Shown here one piece after another: positions 1 through 5,373 of a stretch of 5,387 nt of DNA. Source of the stretch: an uncultured Eubacteriales bacterium (lineage in GTDB: Bacteria > Bacillota > Clostridia > Oscillospirales > Oscillospiraceae); NCBI GenBank assembly GCA_900546485.1, contig URDK01000126.1:1-5387 (forward strand). The letters are read 5' to 3'. Numbering within the stretch: position 1 is the stretch's first letter; every line of letters starts with the position of its first letter. The translations under genes and the position numbers were made by a program. The notes under the pieces are model-generated. The model searched no databases. It was not told the DNA's origin and saw only the letters and a list, made by a program, of their open reading frames with translations.

Positions 1-826
1 CGAGGCGCTGCTCGGCCTCGGCGGGGATGGGGGCGGGGGTGATCTCCTCCGCGGCGCCGGGCTGGTACTTGTTCTTGTAGTCGTAAAAGCCGGTGAGAGG
101 GCGTATCTCTATGCTGGGCAGGGCCGCGCCGTCGAGTATGCCTATCTGTATCTCGCGCCCGGCTATGTAGCGCTCCACGACCACGGCGCCGCCCTCGGCG
201 CGCGCGGCCTCGAGGGCGCGCAGCAGCTCCTCACGCGTGTGTGCGATGTCGACGCCTATGCTGGAGCCGGAGTCCACGGGCTTGACGACGCAGGGGAGCG
301 CGGTCTCGGCGCAGACGGCCTCGGGCTCGAGCGTGCGTACGTCGTAGAGCTTCCACTCGGGCGTGAGCACGCCGAAGGGGGCGACGACGCGCTTGGTGAG
401 GTCCTTATCCATCGCAATGGCGCTGCCGAGGTGGCCGCTGCCGGTGTATCTGATGCCGAGCAGGTCGAAGGTGGCCTGGACCTTGCCGTCCTCGCCGCAG
501 CGGCCGTGCAGGGCCATGAAAACTATGTCCGCCATCGCGCAGAGCTCGAGTACACGGTCGCCGAACATGGACTCGGACTTGAGCTTTCTCGCGGCCTTGA
601 CCGCCTCGAGGTCGGGGGCGGCCTCGTCGATGCGCGTCCCGCCGAGCGCGGGGGGATTTTCGAATATGCCCTCGAGCGTGCCGGGGTAGTCCTCGAGGCC
701 GAAGAACATGTCGCAGAGCACGACCCTGTGCCCGAGCTCCATGAGCGCGGAGGCTATCTTGGTCCCGCTGGAGAGTGAGACGTTCCGCTCCGGCGAGAGC
801 CCGCCGCAGAGCACGACTATATCCAT
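1..826 (-). CDS. ddl: D-alanine--D-alanine ligase (partial, C-terminus outside window)
   Basis: Cytoplasmic ATP-grasp ligase joining two D-alanines for the peptidoglycan peptide. The window holds 275 codons from the ATG at 826-824; the frame is open to position 1, so the C-terminal part, with the last metal-binding residues, is missing. Seen: N-terminal motif GGLSPERNVSLSSG (residues 8-21, E13 matching the catalytic Glu of the family), ALHGRCGEDG (105-114), MDKDLTK (139-145), the nucleotide/substrate loop VKPVDSGSSIGV (181-192), E218 with GREI (223-226), and FYDYKNKY (247-254). The omega-loop tyrosine Y254 is the residue that is His in VanA-type or Phe in Leuconostoc-type D-lactate ligases, so D-Ala-D-Ala specificity is inferred. 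AGAGGTG at 840-834, 7 bases before the ATG, supports the start. It is divergent from the rib operon; no functional link is implied. Confidence 0.95.
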   Translation of the reverse strand, partial: MDIVVLCGGLSPERNVSLSSGTKIASALMELGHRVVLCDMFFGLEDYPGTLEGIFENPPALGGTRIDEAAPDLEAVKAARKLKSESMFGDRVLELCAMADIVFMALHGRCGEDGKVQATFDLLGIRYTGSGHLGSAIAMDKDLTKRVVAPFGVLTPEWKLYDVRTLEPEAVCAETALPCVVKPVDSGSSIGVDIAHTREELLRALEAARAEGGAVVVERYIAGREIQIGILDGAALPSIEIRPLTGFYDYKNKYQPGAAEEITPAPIPAEAEQRL

Positions 827-833
827 ATATGAG

Positions 834-884
834 CACCTCTTTCCAAAGTACTGCGAGTATAGCATACTATGCGGCGCATTTCAA
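834..884 (-). promoter_or_regulatory. Promoter and ribosome binding site of ddl
   Basis: Read on the - strand, TTGAAA (884-879) is followed after exactly 17 bases by TATACT (861-856), preceded by TGC, which makes an extended -10. Transcription would start near 849, giving an untranslated leader of about 23 bases that contains the AGAGGTG ribosome binding site at 840-834. Spacing and match are close to the housekeeping sigma consensus. The assignment rests on sequence only. Confidence 0.8.
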
Positions 885-906
885 ACCATTTACAGTCCCT
901 TTCCGC

Positions 907-930
907 GCCCGGCGCATTTTTTGCGCGGGC
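907..930. other. GC-rich inverted repeat between the divergent promoters
   Basis: GCGCA (912-916) pairs with TGCGC (922-926) around a T5 loop. The stem extends outward through 907-910 with 927-930 if G911 is bulged, giving nine base pairs. It lies between the two -35 boxes, outside both predicted transcripts, and neither side is followed by a T-tract, so it does not look like a terminator. It could be a protein-binding site or chance in GC-rich DNA. Confidence 0.35.
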
Positions 931-933
931 CGC

Positions 934-962
934 TTGACATCCGCCGCGGCGGGGCGTATACT
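934..962 (+). promoter_or_regulatory. Sigma-A-type promoter of the riboflavin operon
   Basis: A perfect -35 hexamer TTGACA (934-939), a 17-base spacer (940-956) and TATACT (957-962, one base from TATAAT) stand directly before the FMN aptamer. The start site is expected near 968-970, only about ten bases before helix P1. A promoter this strong and close, with no visible operator, suggests the operon is controlled mainly after initiation, by the riboswitch. Confidence 0.9.
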
Positions 963-978
963 TGCGGTAATCGAACAG

Positions 979-1087
979 GATTTTCAGGGCGGAGTGAAAT
1001 TCTCCACCGGTGGTATAGCCCACGAGCCGCAAGGTATGATTCGGTGCAATTCCGAAGCCGACAGTATAGTCTGGATGAAAGAAAATC
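979..1087 (+). promoter_or_regulatory. FMN riboswitch aptamer (RFN element)
   Basis: The conserved RFN blocks are all present in order: AGGGCGGAGTGAAATTCTCC (986-1005), ACCGGTGGTATAGCCCACGAGCC (1006-1028; the core is ACCGGTGGTATAGCCC), a GGTGCAATTCCGAAGCC block (1043-1059), GACAGTATAGTCTGGATG (1060-1077) and the closing GAAAATC. Closing helix P1 is a perfect 7-bp pairing of 979-985 with 1081-1087. Internal helices visible are 991-994/1002-1005, 1010-1013/1020-1023, 1040-1044/1052-1056 and 1060-1062/1069-1071. The arm at about 1026-1035 is very short and capped by a GCAA tetraloop. In this family the aptamer binds flavin mononucleotide; the downstream hairpins indicate control by transcription termination. 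The position, just upstream of ribD, is the classic one. Confidence 0.97.
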
Positions 1088-1093
1088 TTTTCA

Positions 1094-1109
1094 CGCAGCT
1101 GAAGCTGTG
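1094..1109 (+). other. Small hairpin between aptamer and first terminator
   Basis: Bases 1094-1099 (CGCAGC) pair with 1104-1109 (GCTGTG) around a TGAA loop: six pairs, one of them G-U. No T-tract follows. It may simply space the aptamer from terminator 1, or act as a pause or folding nucleus; its role is unknown. Confidence 0.4.
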
Positions 1110-1120
1110 CATTTGATTTG

Positions 1121-1152
1121 CTCTGGAATGTATGTCATTCCGGAGTTTTTTT
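1121..1152 (+). terminator. First intrinsic terminator in the rib leader
   Basis: CTCTGGAATG (1121-1130) pairs with CATTCCGGAG (1136-1145) around a TATGT loop, giving ten pairs with one G-U and no bulge, followed at once by seven T (1146-1152). It begins 33 bases after P1 and about 100 bases upstream of ribD, so unrelieved it would silence the operon. Its 5' arm can also pair with aptamer bases 1049-1057 (eight of nine positions, one G-U, one A-C mismatch), which would break the 1040-1044/1052-1056 helix of the aptamer; that alternative pairing is a possible antiterminator. Confidence 0.85.
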
Positions 1153-1170
1153 GTTCCCCCTTGGGGGGAC
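1153..1170 (+). other. GC-rich hairpin between the two terminators
   Basis: GTTCCCC (1153-1159) pairs with GGGGGAC (1164-1170), with one U-G pair, leaving a CTTG loop. It abuts the T-tract of terminator 1 and has no T-tract of its own. It could isolate the two terminator modules or pause polymerase. No known leader motif was recognised. Confidence 0.45.
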
Positions 1171-1202
1171 GATGCCTGCACGCAAAACGCCGCCGAAATG
1201 TA

Positions 1203-1237
1203 GCCCTGAACAGCTTGTTCAGGGCATTTTTGTTTTT
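1203..1237 (+). terminator. Second intrinsic terminator, the canonical riboswitch-controlled one
   Basis: GCCCTGAACA (1203-1212) pairs perfectly over ten bases with TGTTCAGGGC (1216-1225) around a GCT loop. TTTTTGTTTTT (1227-1237) follows after one A, and the ribD ribosome binding site GGAGG starts three bases later (1240-1244). The 5' arm GCCCTGAA (1203-1210) is exactly complementary to TTCAGGGC (983-990) in the 5' strand of the aptamer, spanning P1. The Bacillus subtilis ribD leader has the same arrangement with TTCGGGGC and GCCCCGAA. Inference: without FMN, 983-990 captures the terminator arm and transcription proceeds; with FMN, P1 is held closed and the terminator forms. Confidence 0.93.
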
Positions 1238-1250
1238 CCGGAGGCGAAAT

Positions 1251-2357
1251 ATGACGGACACAGAATACATGCGCATGGCCCTTGAGCTGGCCGGGCGCGG
1301 CGCGGGCCGGACCTCGCCGAACCCCATGGTCGGGGCCGTCATAGTCAAGGACGGGCGCGTCATAGGCGAGGGCTTCCACGAGCGCTGCGGCGAGGCGCAC
1401 GCGGAGCGCAACGCCCTCGCGCACTGCACGGAGTCCCCCGCGGGCGCGACGATGTACGTCACGCTCGAGCCCTGCTGCCACCAGGGCCGCCAGCCGCCCT
1501 GCACCGACGCCATCCTCGAGGCGGGGATCGCACGCGTCGTGGTCGGCTCGGACGACCCGAACCCCCTAGTCGCCGGCAAGGGCATCGACATCCTCCGCCG
1601 CGCGGGCGTGGAGGTCGAGACGGGCGTGCTCAAGGCCGAGTGCGACGCGCTCAACTACGTGTTCTTCCACTACATCACCACGGGCCTGCCCTATGTGGTC
1701 ATGAAATACGCCATGACGCTCGACGGCAAGATAGCCACCTACTCGGGCAAGTCGAAGTGGATAACCGGCGAGGCCGCGCGCGAGCAGGTTCACCGCGACC
1801 GGGCGCGATACAGCGCCATCATGGCTGGGGTCGGCACCGTCCTCGCGGACGACCCGATGCTCAACTGCCGCGTCGAGGGCGGGCGCGACCCGGTCCGCGT
1901 CATCTGCGACTCGCACCTGCGCACCCCGCTCACGAGCCGCATCGTCGCCAGCGCGCGGGAGATACCGACAATCCTCGCCACGGTCGGCGCGGGCAAGGAG
2001 GCCGCCGCCCCCTACGAGGCCGCGGGCTGCCGGGTCTGGACGCTCCCGGAGCGCGGCGGACGGCCCGACCTCGTGGAGCTCATGCGCCGCCTCGGCGCCG
2101 AGGGAATAGACAGCGTCCTGCTCGAGGGCGGCGGCACGCTCAACTGGACGGCCCTCGAGAGCGGCATCGTAAACCGCGTCCAGGCCTATATCGCGCCCAA
2201 GCTCTTCGGCGGAGCGGGGGCGAAGTCGCCCGTCGGCGGCCAGGGCGTGGAGGAACCAGCCCGGGCTGTGAAACTCAGGGATATAAGCGTCCGCCGCCTG
2301 GGCGGGGACATTCTGCTGGAAGGGGAGGTCGAGAGCCTTGTTCACGGGAATAGTTGA
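1251..2357 (+). CDS. ribD: Bifunctional riboflavin biosynthesis protein RibD (pyrimidine deaminase/reductase)
   Basis: Performs two consecutive steps on the GTP branch: deamination of 2,5-diamino-6-ribosylamino-4(3H)-pyrimidinone 5'-phosphate, then NADPH-dependent reduction of the ribosyl side chain. The 368 residues are close to Bacillus RibG (361). The N-terminal deaminase domain (about 1-145) has zinc ligands H50, C75 and C84 in HAERNAL and PCCHQGRQPPC, with E52 as proton shuttle, at almost the same positions as in Bacillus. The C-terminal reductase domain (about 147-360) has KYAMTLDGKIAT (152-163), SKWITG (168-173), GVGTVLADDPMLNCR (193-207) and LLEGGGTLN (290-298). GGAGG (1240-1244), 6 bases before the ATG, fixes the start; the frame stays open upstream through the riboswitch, but that part is leader RNA. 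First gene of the operon; its 3' end overlaps ribE by 20 bases. Confidence 0.97.
   Translation: MTDTEYMRMALELAGRGAGRTSPNPMVGAVIVKDGRVIGEGFHERCGEAHAERNALAHCTESPAGATMYVTLEPCCHQGRQPPCTDAILEAGIARVVVGSDDPNPLVAGKGIDILRRAGVEVETGVLKAECDALNYVFFHYITTGLPYVVMKYAMTLDGKIATYSGKSKWITGEAAREQVHRDRARYSAIMAGVGTVLADDPMLNCRVEGGRDPVRVICDSHLRTPLTSRIVASAREIPTILATVGAGKEAAAPYEAAGCRVWTLPERGGRPDLVELMRRLGAEGIDSVLLEGGGTLNWTALESGIVNRVQAYIAPKLFGGAGAKSPVGGQGVEEPARAVKLRDISVRRLGGDILLEGEVESLVHGNS
2321..2329 (+). promoter_or_regulatory. Ribosome binding site that supports the UUG start of ribE
   Basis: AGGGGAGGT lies inside the 3' end of ribD, 8 bases before the TTG at 2338. No ATG or GTG that would give the conserved MFTGI N-terminus exists here, so this site and the protein start agree on a UUG initiation codon. 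Confidence 0.8.
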
Positions 2358-2985
2358 GGAGTTGGGCGCGATCCGCGCCGTCAGGCGGGGCGCCGCCTCC
2401 GCCGTGCTGAGCATAGGGGCCGCCGAGGTGCTCTCGGATTTGAAGATCGGCGACAGCGTCGCGGTCAACGGCGTCTGCCTCACGGTCACGAGCCTCGACG
2501 ACGGCGGCTTCACGGCGGACGTCATGCACGAGACGCTCAGTCGTTCGTCCCTCGGCGCGCTCGCGCCGGGCGGCCGCGTGAATCTCGAGCGCGCCATGCC
2601 CGCGAACGGCCGCTTCGGCGGGCACATCGTCTCCGGCCACATCGACGGCACCGGCAAGATCGTCTCCGTCCGCCCGGACGACAACGCGCTCTGGTACACG
2701 ATAAGCGCCGCGCCGGAGCTGCTGCGCTACATCGTCGAAAAGGGCTCCATCACCATAGACGGCATCAGCCTCACGGTGGCGGCGGTGGACGAGGTGAGCT
2801 TTTCCGTCTCGCTCATCCCGCACACGGCGGCGGTGACGGCGCTCGGCAAAAAGCGCGCGGGCGACATCGTGAACCTCGAGACGGACATCATAGGCAAGTA
2901 CGTGGAAAAGCTCCTGCGCCCGGCCCCGGAGCCGGAGCGGCAGGGGGGCATCAGCCTGGAATTTCTGGCCGAGAACGGCTTTTGA
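2338..2985 (+). CDS. ribE: Riboflavin synthase (alpha subunit)
   Basis: Catalyses the final step, dismutation of two 6,7-dimethyl-8-ribityllumazine molecules into riboflavin and the pyrimidine product, which is recycled. The 215 residues match the family's usual size. Two tandem lumazine-binding beta-barrels are visible. The first starts with the hallmark MFTGIVEELG and carries VNGVCLTV (43-50, C47). The second follows the linker GRFGGHIVSGHIDGTGK (91-107, H96, H101, D103) and carries KGSITIDGISLTV (135-147). LETDIIGKYVEKLL (180-193) is the typical C-terminal helix. The start is TTG, chosen because the family begins MFTG and a strong ribosome binding site lies 8 bases upstream; initiation would insert Met. 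The first 20 bases overlap ribD in another frame, suggesting translational coupling. A 21-base gap leads to ribBA. An extra tail of about 15 residues after the last helix looks variable. Confidence 0.96.
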   Translation: MFTGIVEELGAIRAVRRGAASAVLSIGAAEVLSDLKIGDSVAVNGVCLTVTSLDDGGFTADVMHETLSRSSLGALAPGGRVNLERAMPANGRFGGHIVSGHIDGTGKIVSVRPDDNALWYTISAAPELLRYIVEKGSITIDGISLTVAAVDEVSFSVSLIPHTAAVTALGKKRAGDIVNLETDIIGKYVEKLLRPAPEPERQGGISLEFLAENGF

Positions 2986-3006
2986 TACGAGAAGGAGGAA
3001 GAAGAC

Positions 3007-4209
3007 ATGGACAACAGGTTCTGCACCGTGGAAGAGGCTCTTGACGAGTTGCGCGCGGGGCGCATAATAATATCGATAGACGACCCGGACCGCGAGAACG
3101 AGGGCGACATGATCTGCGCGGCCGAGTTCGCGACGACGGAGAACGTGAACTTCATGGCCAAATACGCCAAGGGCCTCATCTGCACGCCGATGAGCGAGGA
3201 GATAGCCGCCTCGCTGGGGCTTGAGCAGATGGTGAAGGTGAACACGGACAATCACTGCACGGCCTTCACCGTGTCCATAGACCATGTGGACACCACGACG
3301 GGCATCTCGGCCGCCGAGCGCGGTTACACCTGCCGCAAATGCGTCGACCCGGACGCGAAGCCGGAGGACTTCCGCCGTCCCGGCCACGTGTTCCCGCTGA
3401 CGGCGCGGCGCGGGGGCGTGCTGGTGCGCAACGGTCACACGGAGGCCACGGTGGACCTCTGCCGCCTCGCGGGCCTGAAGGAGTGCGGCCTCTGCTGCGA
3501 GATAATGCGCGACGACGGCACCATGATGCGCACGACGGAGCTGCTCGAGAAGGCGGCGGAGTGGGGCCTCAAGGTCATCTCCATCAAGGCGCTGCAGGAC
3601 TACTGCCGCCTGCACGACAGGCACATGCACTGTGAGGCGAGCGCCAAGCTGCCCACTCGCTACGGCGATTTCCAGATACGCGGCTATGTGAACGACATCA
3701 CCGGCGAGCACCACGTCGCGCTGGTGAAGGGCGACATCGGCGACGGGCAGAACATCCTCTGCCGCGTCCACTCGGAGTGCCTGACCGGCGACGTGTTCGG
3801 CTCCTGCCGCTGCGACTGCGGCCAGCAGCTGGCCGCGGCGATGCAGCAGATAGAGCGCGAGGGCCGCGGCGTGGTGCTCTACATGCGTCAGGAGGGCCGC
3901 GGTATAGGCCTCATCAACAAGCTCAAGGCCTACGAGCTCCAGGAGCAGGGCTTCGACACCGTGGACGCCAACGTGAAGCTCGGCTTCGCCCCGGACCTGC
4001 GCGAATACTGGACAGGCGCGCAGATACTCCGCGACCTCGGCGTGCGCACCATGCGCCTGCTCACGAACAACCCGGACAAGGTGTATCAGCTCTCGGACTT
4101 CGGCCTCGAGATAGTCGAGCGCGTCCCCATCCAGGTCGAAGCCACGAAGGAGGACCTTTTCTACCTGCGCACCAAGCAAAAGCGCATGGGACACATACTC
4201 AACTACTGA
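3007..4209 (+). CDS. ribBA: Bifunctional 3,4-dihydroxy-2-butanone 4-phosphate synthase/GTP cyclohydrolase II
   Basis: Feeds both branches of riboflavin synthesis. The N-terminal domain (about 1-203) converts ribulose 5-phosphate to 3,4-dihydroxy-2-butanone 4-phosphate plus formate; its acidic metal and substrate loop DDPDRENEGD (25-34; R29, E30, E32, D34) and RNGHTEA (141-147, H144) with E165 of CCEIM are intact. The C-terminal domain (about 208-400) opens the GTP ring: zinc ligands C258, C269 and C271 (C-x10-C-x-C), RQEGRGIGL (294-302), and Y309, D330 and R332 matching E. coli RibA Y105, D126 and R128. TNNPDKV (354-360) has Asp where E. coli RibA has Lys, a small variation. The first domain also has clustered cysteines (CRKC 109-112, ECGLCC 159-164). 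Length 400 is typical of RibBA. AAGGAGGA (2992-2999), 7 bases before the ATG, supports the start. Both activities look intact. Confidence 0.97.
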   Translation: MDNRFCTVEEALDELRAGRIIISIDDPDRENEGDMICAAEFATTENVNFMAKYAKGLICTPMSEEIAASLGLEQMVKVNTDNHCTAFTVSIDHVDTTTGISAAERGYTCRKCVDPDAKPEDFRRPGHVFPLTARRGGVLVRNGHTEATVDLCRLAGLKECGLCCEIMRDDGTMMRTTELLEKAAEWGLKVISIKALQDYCRLHDRHMHCEASAKLPTRYGDFQIRGYVNDITGEHHVALVKGDIGDGQNILCRVHSECLTGDVFGSCRCDCGQQLAAAMQQIEREGRGVVLYMRQEGRGIGLINKLKAYELQEQGFDTVDANVKLGFAPDLREYWTGAQILRDLGVRTMRLLTNNPDKVYQLSDFGLEIVERVPIQVEATKEDLFYLRTKQKRMGHILNY

Positions 4210-4234
4210 AAATAATAAATGGAGGTACTTAAAA

Positions 4235-4702
4235 ATGAAGGTTTTTGAAGGCAAGCTCGTATCCGAGAACATAAAGATAGGCATCGTCGCGGCGAGGTTC
4301 AACGAGTTCATCGTCTCCAAGCTGCTCAGCGGCTGCGAGGACGGATTGCTCCGCCACGGCGTGAAGCCGGAGGACATCTCCGTCGCCTGGGTGCCGGGCG
4401 CGTTCGAGATACCGCTGGTGCTCTCCAAGATGGCCGAGAGCGGCAAGTACGACGCGGTCATCGCCCTCGGCGCGGTAATCCGCGGCAGCACCAGCCACTA
4501 CGACTATGTGTGCAGCGAGGTCTCGAAGGGCGTGGCGGCCGTCTCGCTCAAGAGCGGCATCCCCGTCATGTTCGGCGTCCTGACCACGGACACCATAGAG
4601 CAGGCCATAGAGCGCGCGGGCACCAAGGCGGGCAACAAGGGCGCGGAGTGCGCTCAGGGCGCCATAGAGATGGTGAATCTGCTCCGGGAGCTGGAAGGCT
4701 GA
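4235..4702 (+). CDS. ribH: 6,7-dimethyl-8-ribityllumazine synthase
   Basis: Condenses 5-amino-6-ribitylamino-2,4-pyrimidinedione with 3,4-dihydroxy-2-butanone 4-phosphate to the lumazine that RibE uses. The 155 residues match the Bacillus enzyme (154) and key residues keep the Bacillus numbering: F22 in ARFNEFI, E58 in VPGAFEIPL (53-61), catalytic H88 in GAVIRGSTSHYDYVC (79-93), F113, R127 and K135. The family assembles as pentamers or 60-subunit capsids, the latter often enclosing riboflavin synthase; which form occurs here cannot be told. GGAGGT (4221-4226) sits 8 bases before the ATG in a short AT-rich gap of 25 bases after ribBA, so no separate promoter is needed. The stop is 2 bases before the HAD gene. 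Confidence 0.97.
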   Translation: MKVFEGKLVSENIKIGIVAARFNEFIVSKLLSGCEDGLLRHGVKPEDISVAWVPGAFEIPLVLSKMAESGKYDAVIALGAVIRGSTSHYDYVCSEVSKGVAAVSLKSGIPVMFGVLTTDTIEQAIERAGTKAGNKGAECAQGAIEMVNLLRELEG

Positions 4703-4704
4703 AC

Positions 4705-5373
4705 ATGCTGAATCTGCTTTTTGACTACGACGGCACGCTGCACGACAGCATGAAGATATACGCCCCCTCCGTGCAGCTCTCTTATGACAGGCTCGCCGCA
4801 AAGGGCCTGGTCGAGCCCCGGAGGCTCAGCGAGGAGGAGCTGCGCCCTTGCATAGGCATGACGCCGGACGAGATGTGGCGCTATTTCATGCCGGACATAG
4901 ACGGGGAGGAGAAGGAGTACTGCTCCCGTCTGGTGGGCGAGAACATGCTGGACCTGGTGCGGCGCGGCGAGGCAAAGCTCTATGACGGCGTGCCGGAGGC
5001 GCTGTCCGAGCTGCGGCGCATGGGCTTTCGCCTGATACTGCTGAGCAACTGCCCCATCTCGTATCTCGAGGCGCACATGGAGCAGTTTGAGCTGGGGCGG
5101 TATTTCGAGGGGCTCTATTGTGCCGAGCAATTCGGCTACCGGCCCAAATACGAGATAGCCGCCGAGCTCCGGGAGCGCTATGACGGTCCCTTCGCCGTGG
5201 TGGGCGACAGGCGCCAGGACATGGAGATAGCGCAGCGCAATTCCCTGCCCGCCATAGGCTGCCTCTACGGCTATGCCGAGCCCGGCGAGCTCGACTGCGC
5301 CGAGTACCTCGCCTCCGCCCCTTCCGAGCTCCCCCGCCTCGCCGCCCTCTGCGCCGAGCGCTGCGGGAAATGA
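4705..5373 (+). CDS. HAD-superfamily phosphatase, candidate riboflavin-pathway phosphatase
   Basis: A 222-residue haloacid-dehalogenase-type hydrolase with the full phosphatase set: motif I DYDGTL (7-12, nucleophile D7 and acid D9), motif II LLSNC (112-116, S114), motif III K148 in RPKYE, and motif IV GDRRQD (167-172, D168 and D172). Residues about 14-90 between motifs I and II are rich in predicted helix and form a C1-type cap, as in phosphoglycolate-phosphatase-like members. No signal peptide is seen, so it is cytoplasmic. GGAAGG (4693-4698) inside ribH lies 6 bases before the ATG, and the gap after ribH is 2 bases, so it is cotranscribed and probably translationally coupled. The pathway needs a phosphatase between RibD and RibH, and HAD enzymes (YigB and YbjI of E. 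coli, YcsE of Bacillus) are known to do this; that role is inferred from position. A general sugar-phosphate or flavin phosphatase is the alternative. Family certain, substrate not. Confidence 0.88.
   Translation: MLNLLFDYDGTLHDSMKIYAPSVQLSYDRLAAKGLVEPRRLSEEELRPCIGMTPDEMWRYFMPDIDGEEKEYCSRLVGENMLDLVRRGEAKLYDGVPEALSELRRMGFRLILLSNCPISYLEAHMEQFELGRYFEGLYCAEQFGYRPKYEIAAELRERYDGPFAVVGDRRQDMEIAQRNSLPAIGCLYGYAEPGELDCAEYLASAPSELPRLAALCAERCGK

Noticed and set aside
239..778. Open frames on the + strand opposite ddl
   Set aside because: They are mirror frames of the recognised ligase, which carries all expected ATP-grasp motifs on the - strand.
1..826. Ddl as a D-alanine--D-lactate (vancomycin-resistance) ligase
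   Set aside because: The omega-loop keeps Tyr (Y254) in FYDYKNKY, typical of D-Ala-D-Ala ligases. No vanH- or vanX-like gene is visible on the side that can be seen.
907..930. Hairpin as a terminator for either strand
   Set aside because: T residues are in the loop, not after the stem, and it lies outside both predicted transcripts.
708..1250. An open frame that would extend ribD upstream by up to 181 codons, including an ATG at 1129
   Set aside because: The stretch covers the ddl start, both promoters, the FMN aptamer and both terminators, and its translation resembles no RibD N-terminus. The ATG at 1251 has GGAGG at the right distance and gives a normal-length protein.
2275..4491. Very long open frame on the - strand across ribE, ribBA and ribH
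   Set aside because: It is antisense to three clearly recognised genes. Its translation is low-complexity, rich in Ala, His, Val, Arg and Leu, as expected from GC-rich third positions. No family motif was seen.
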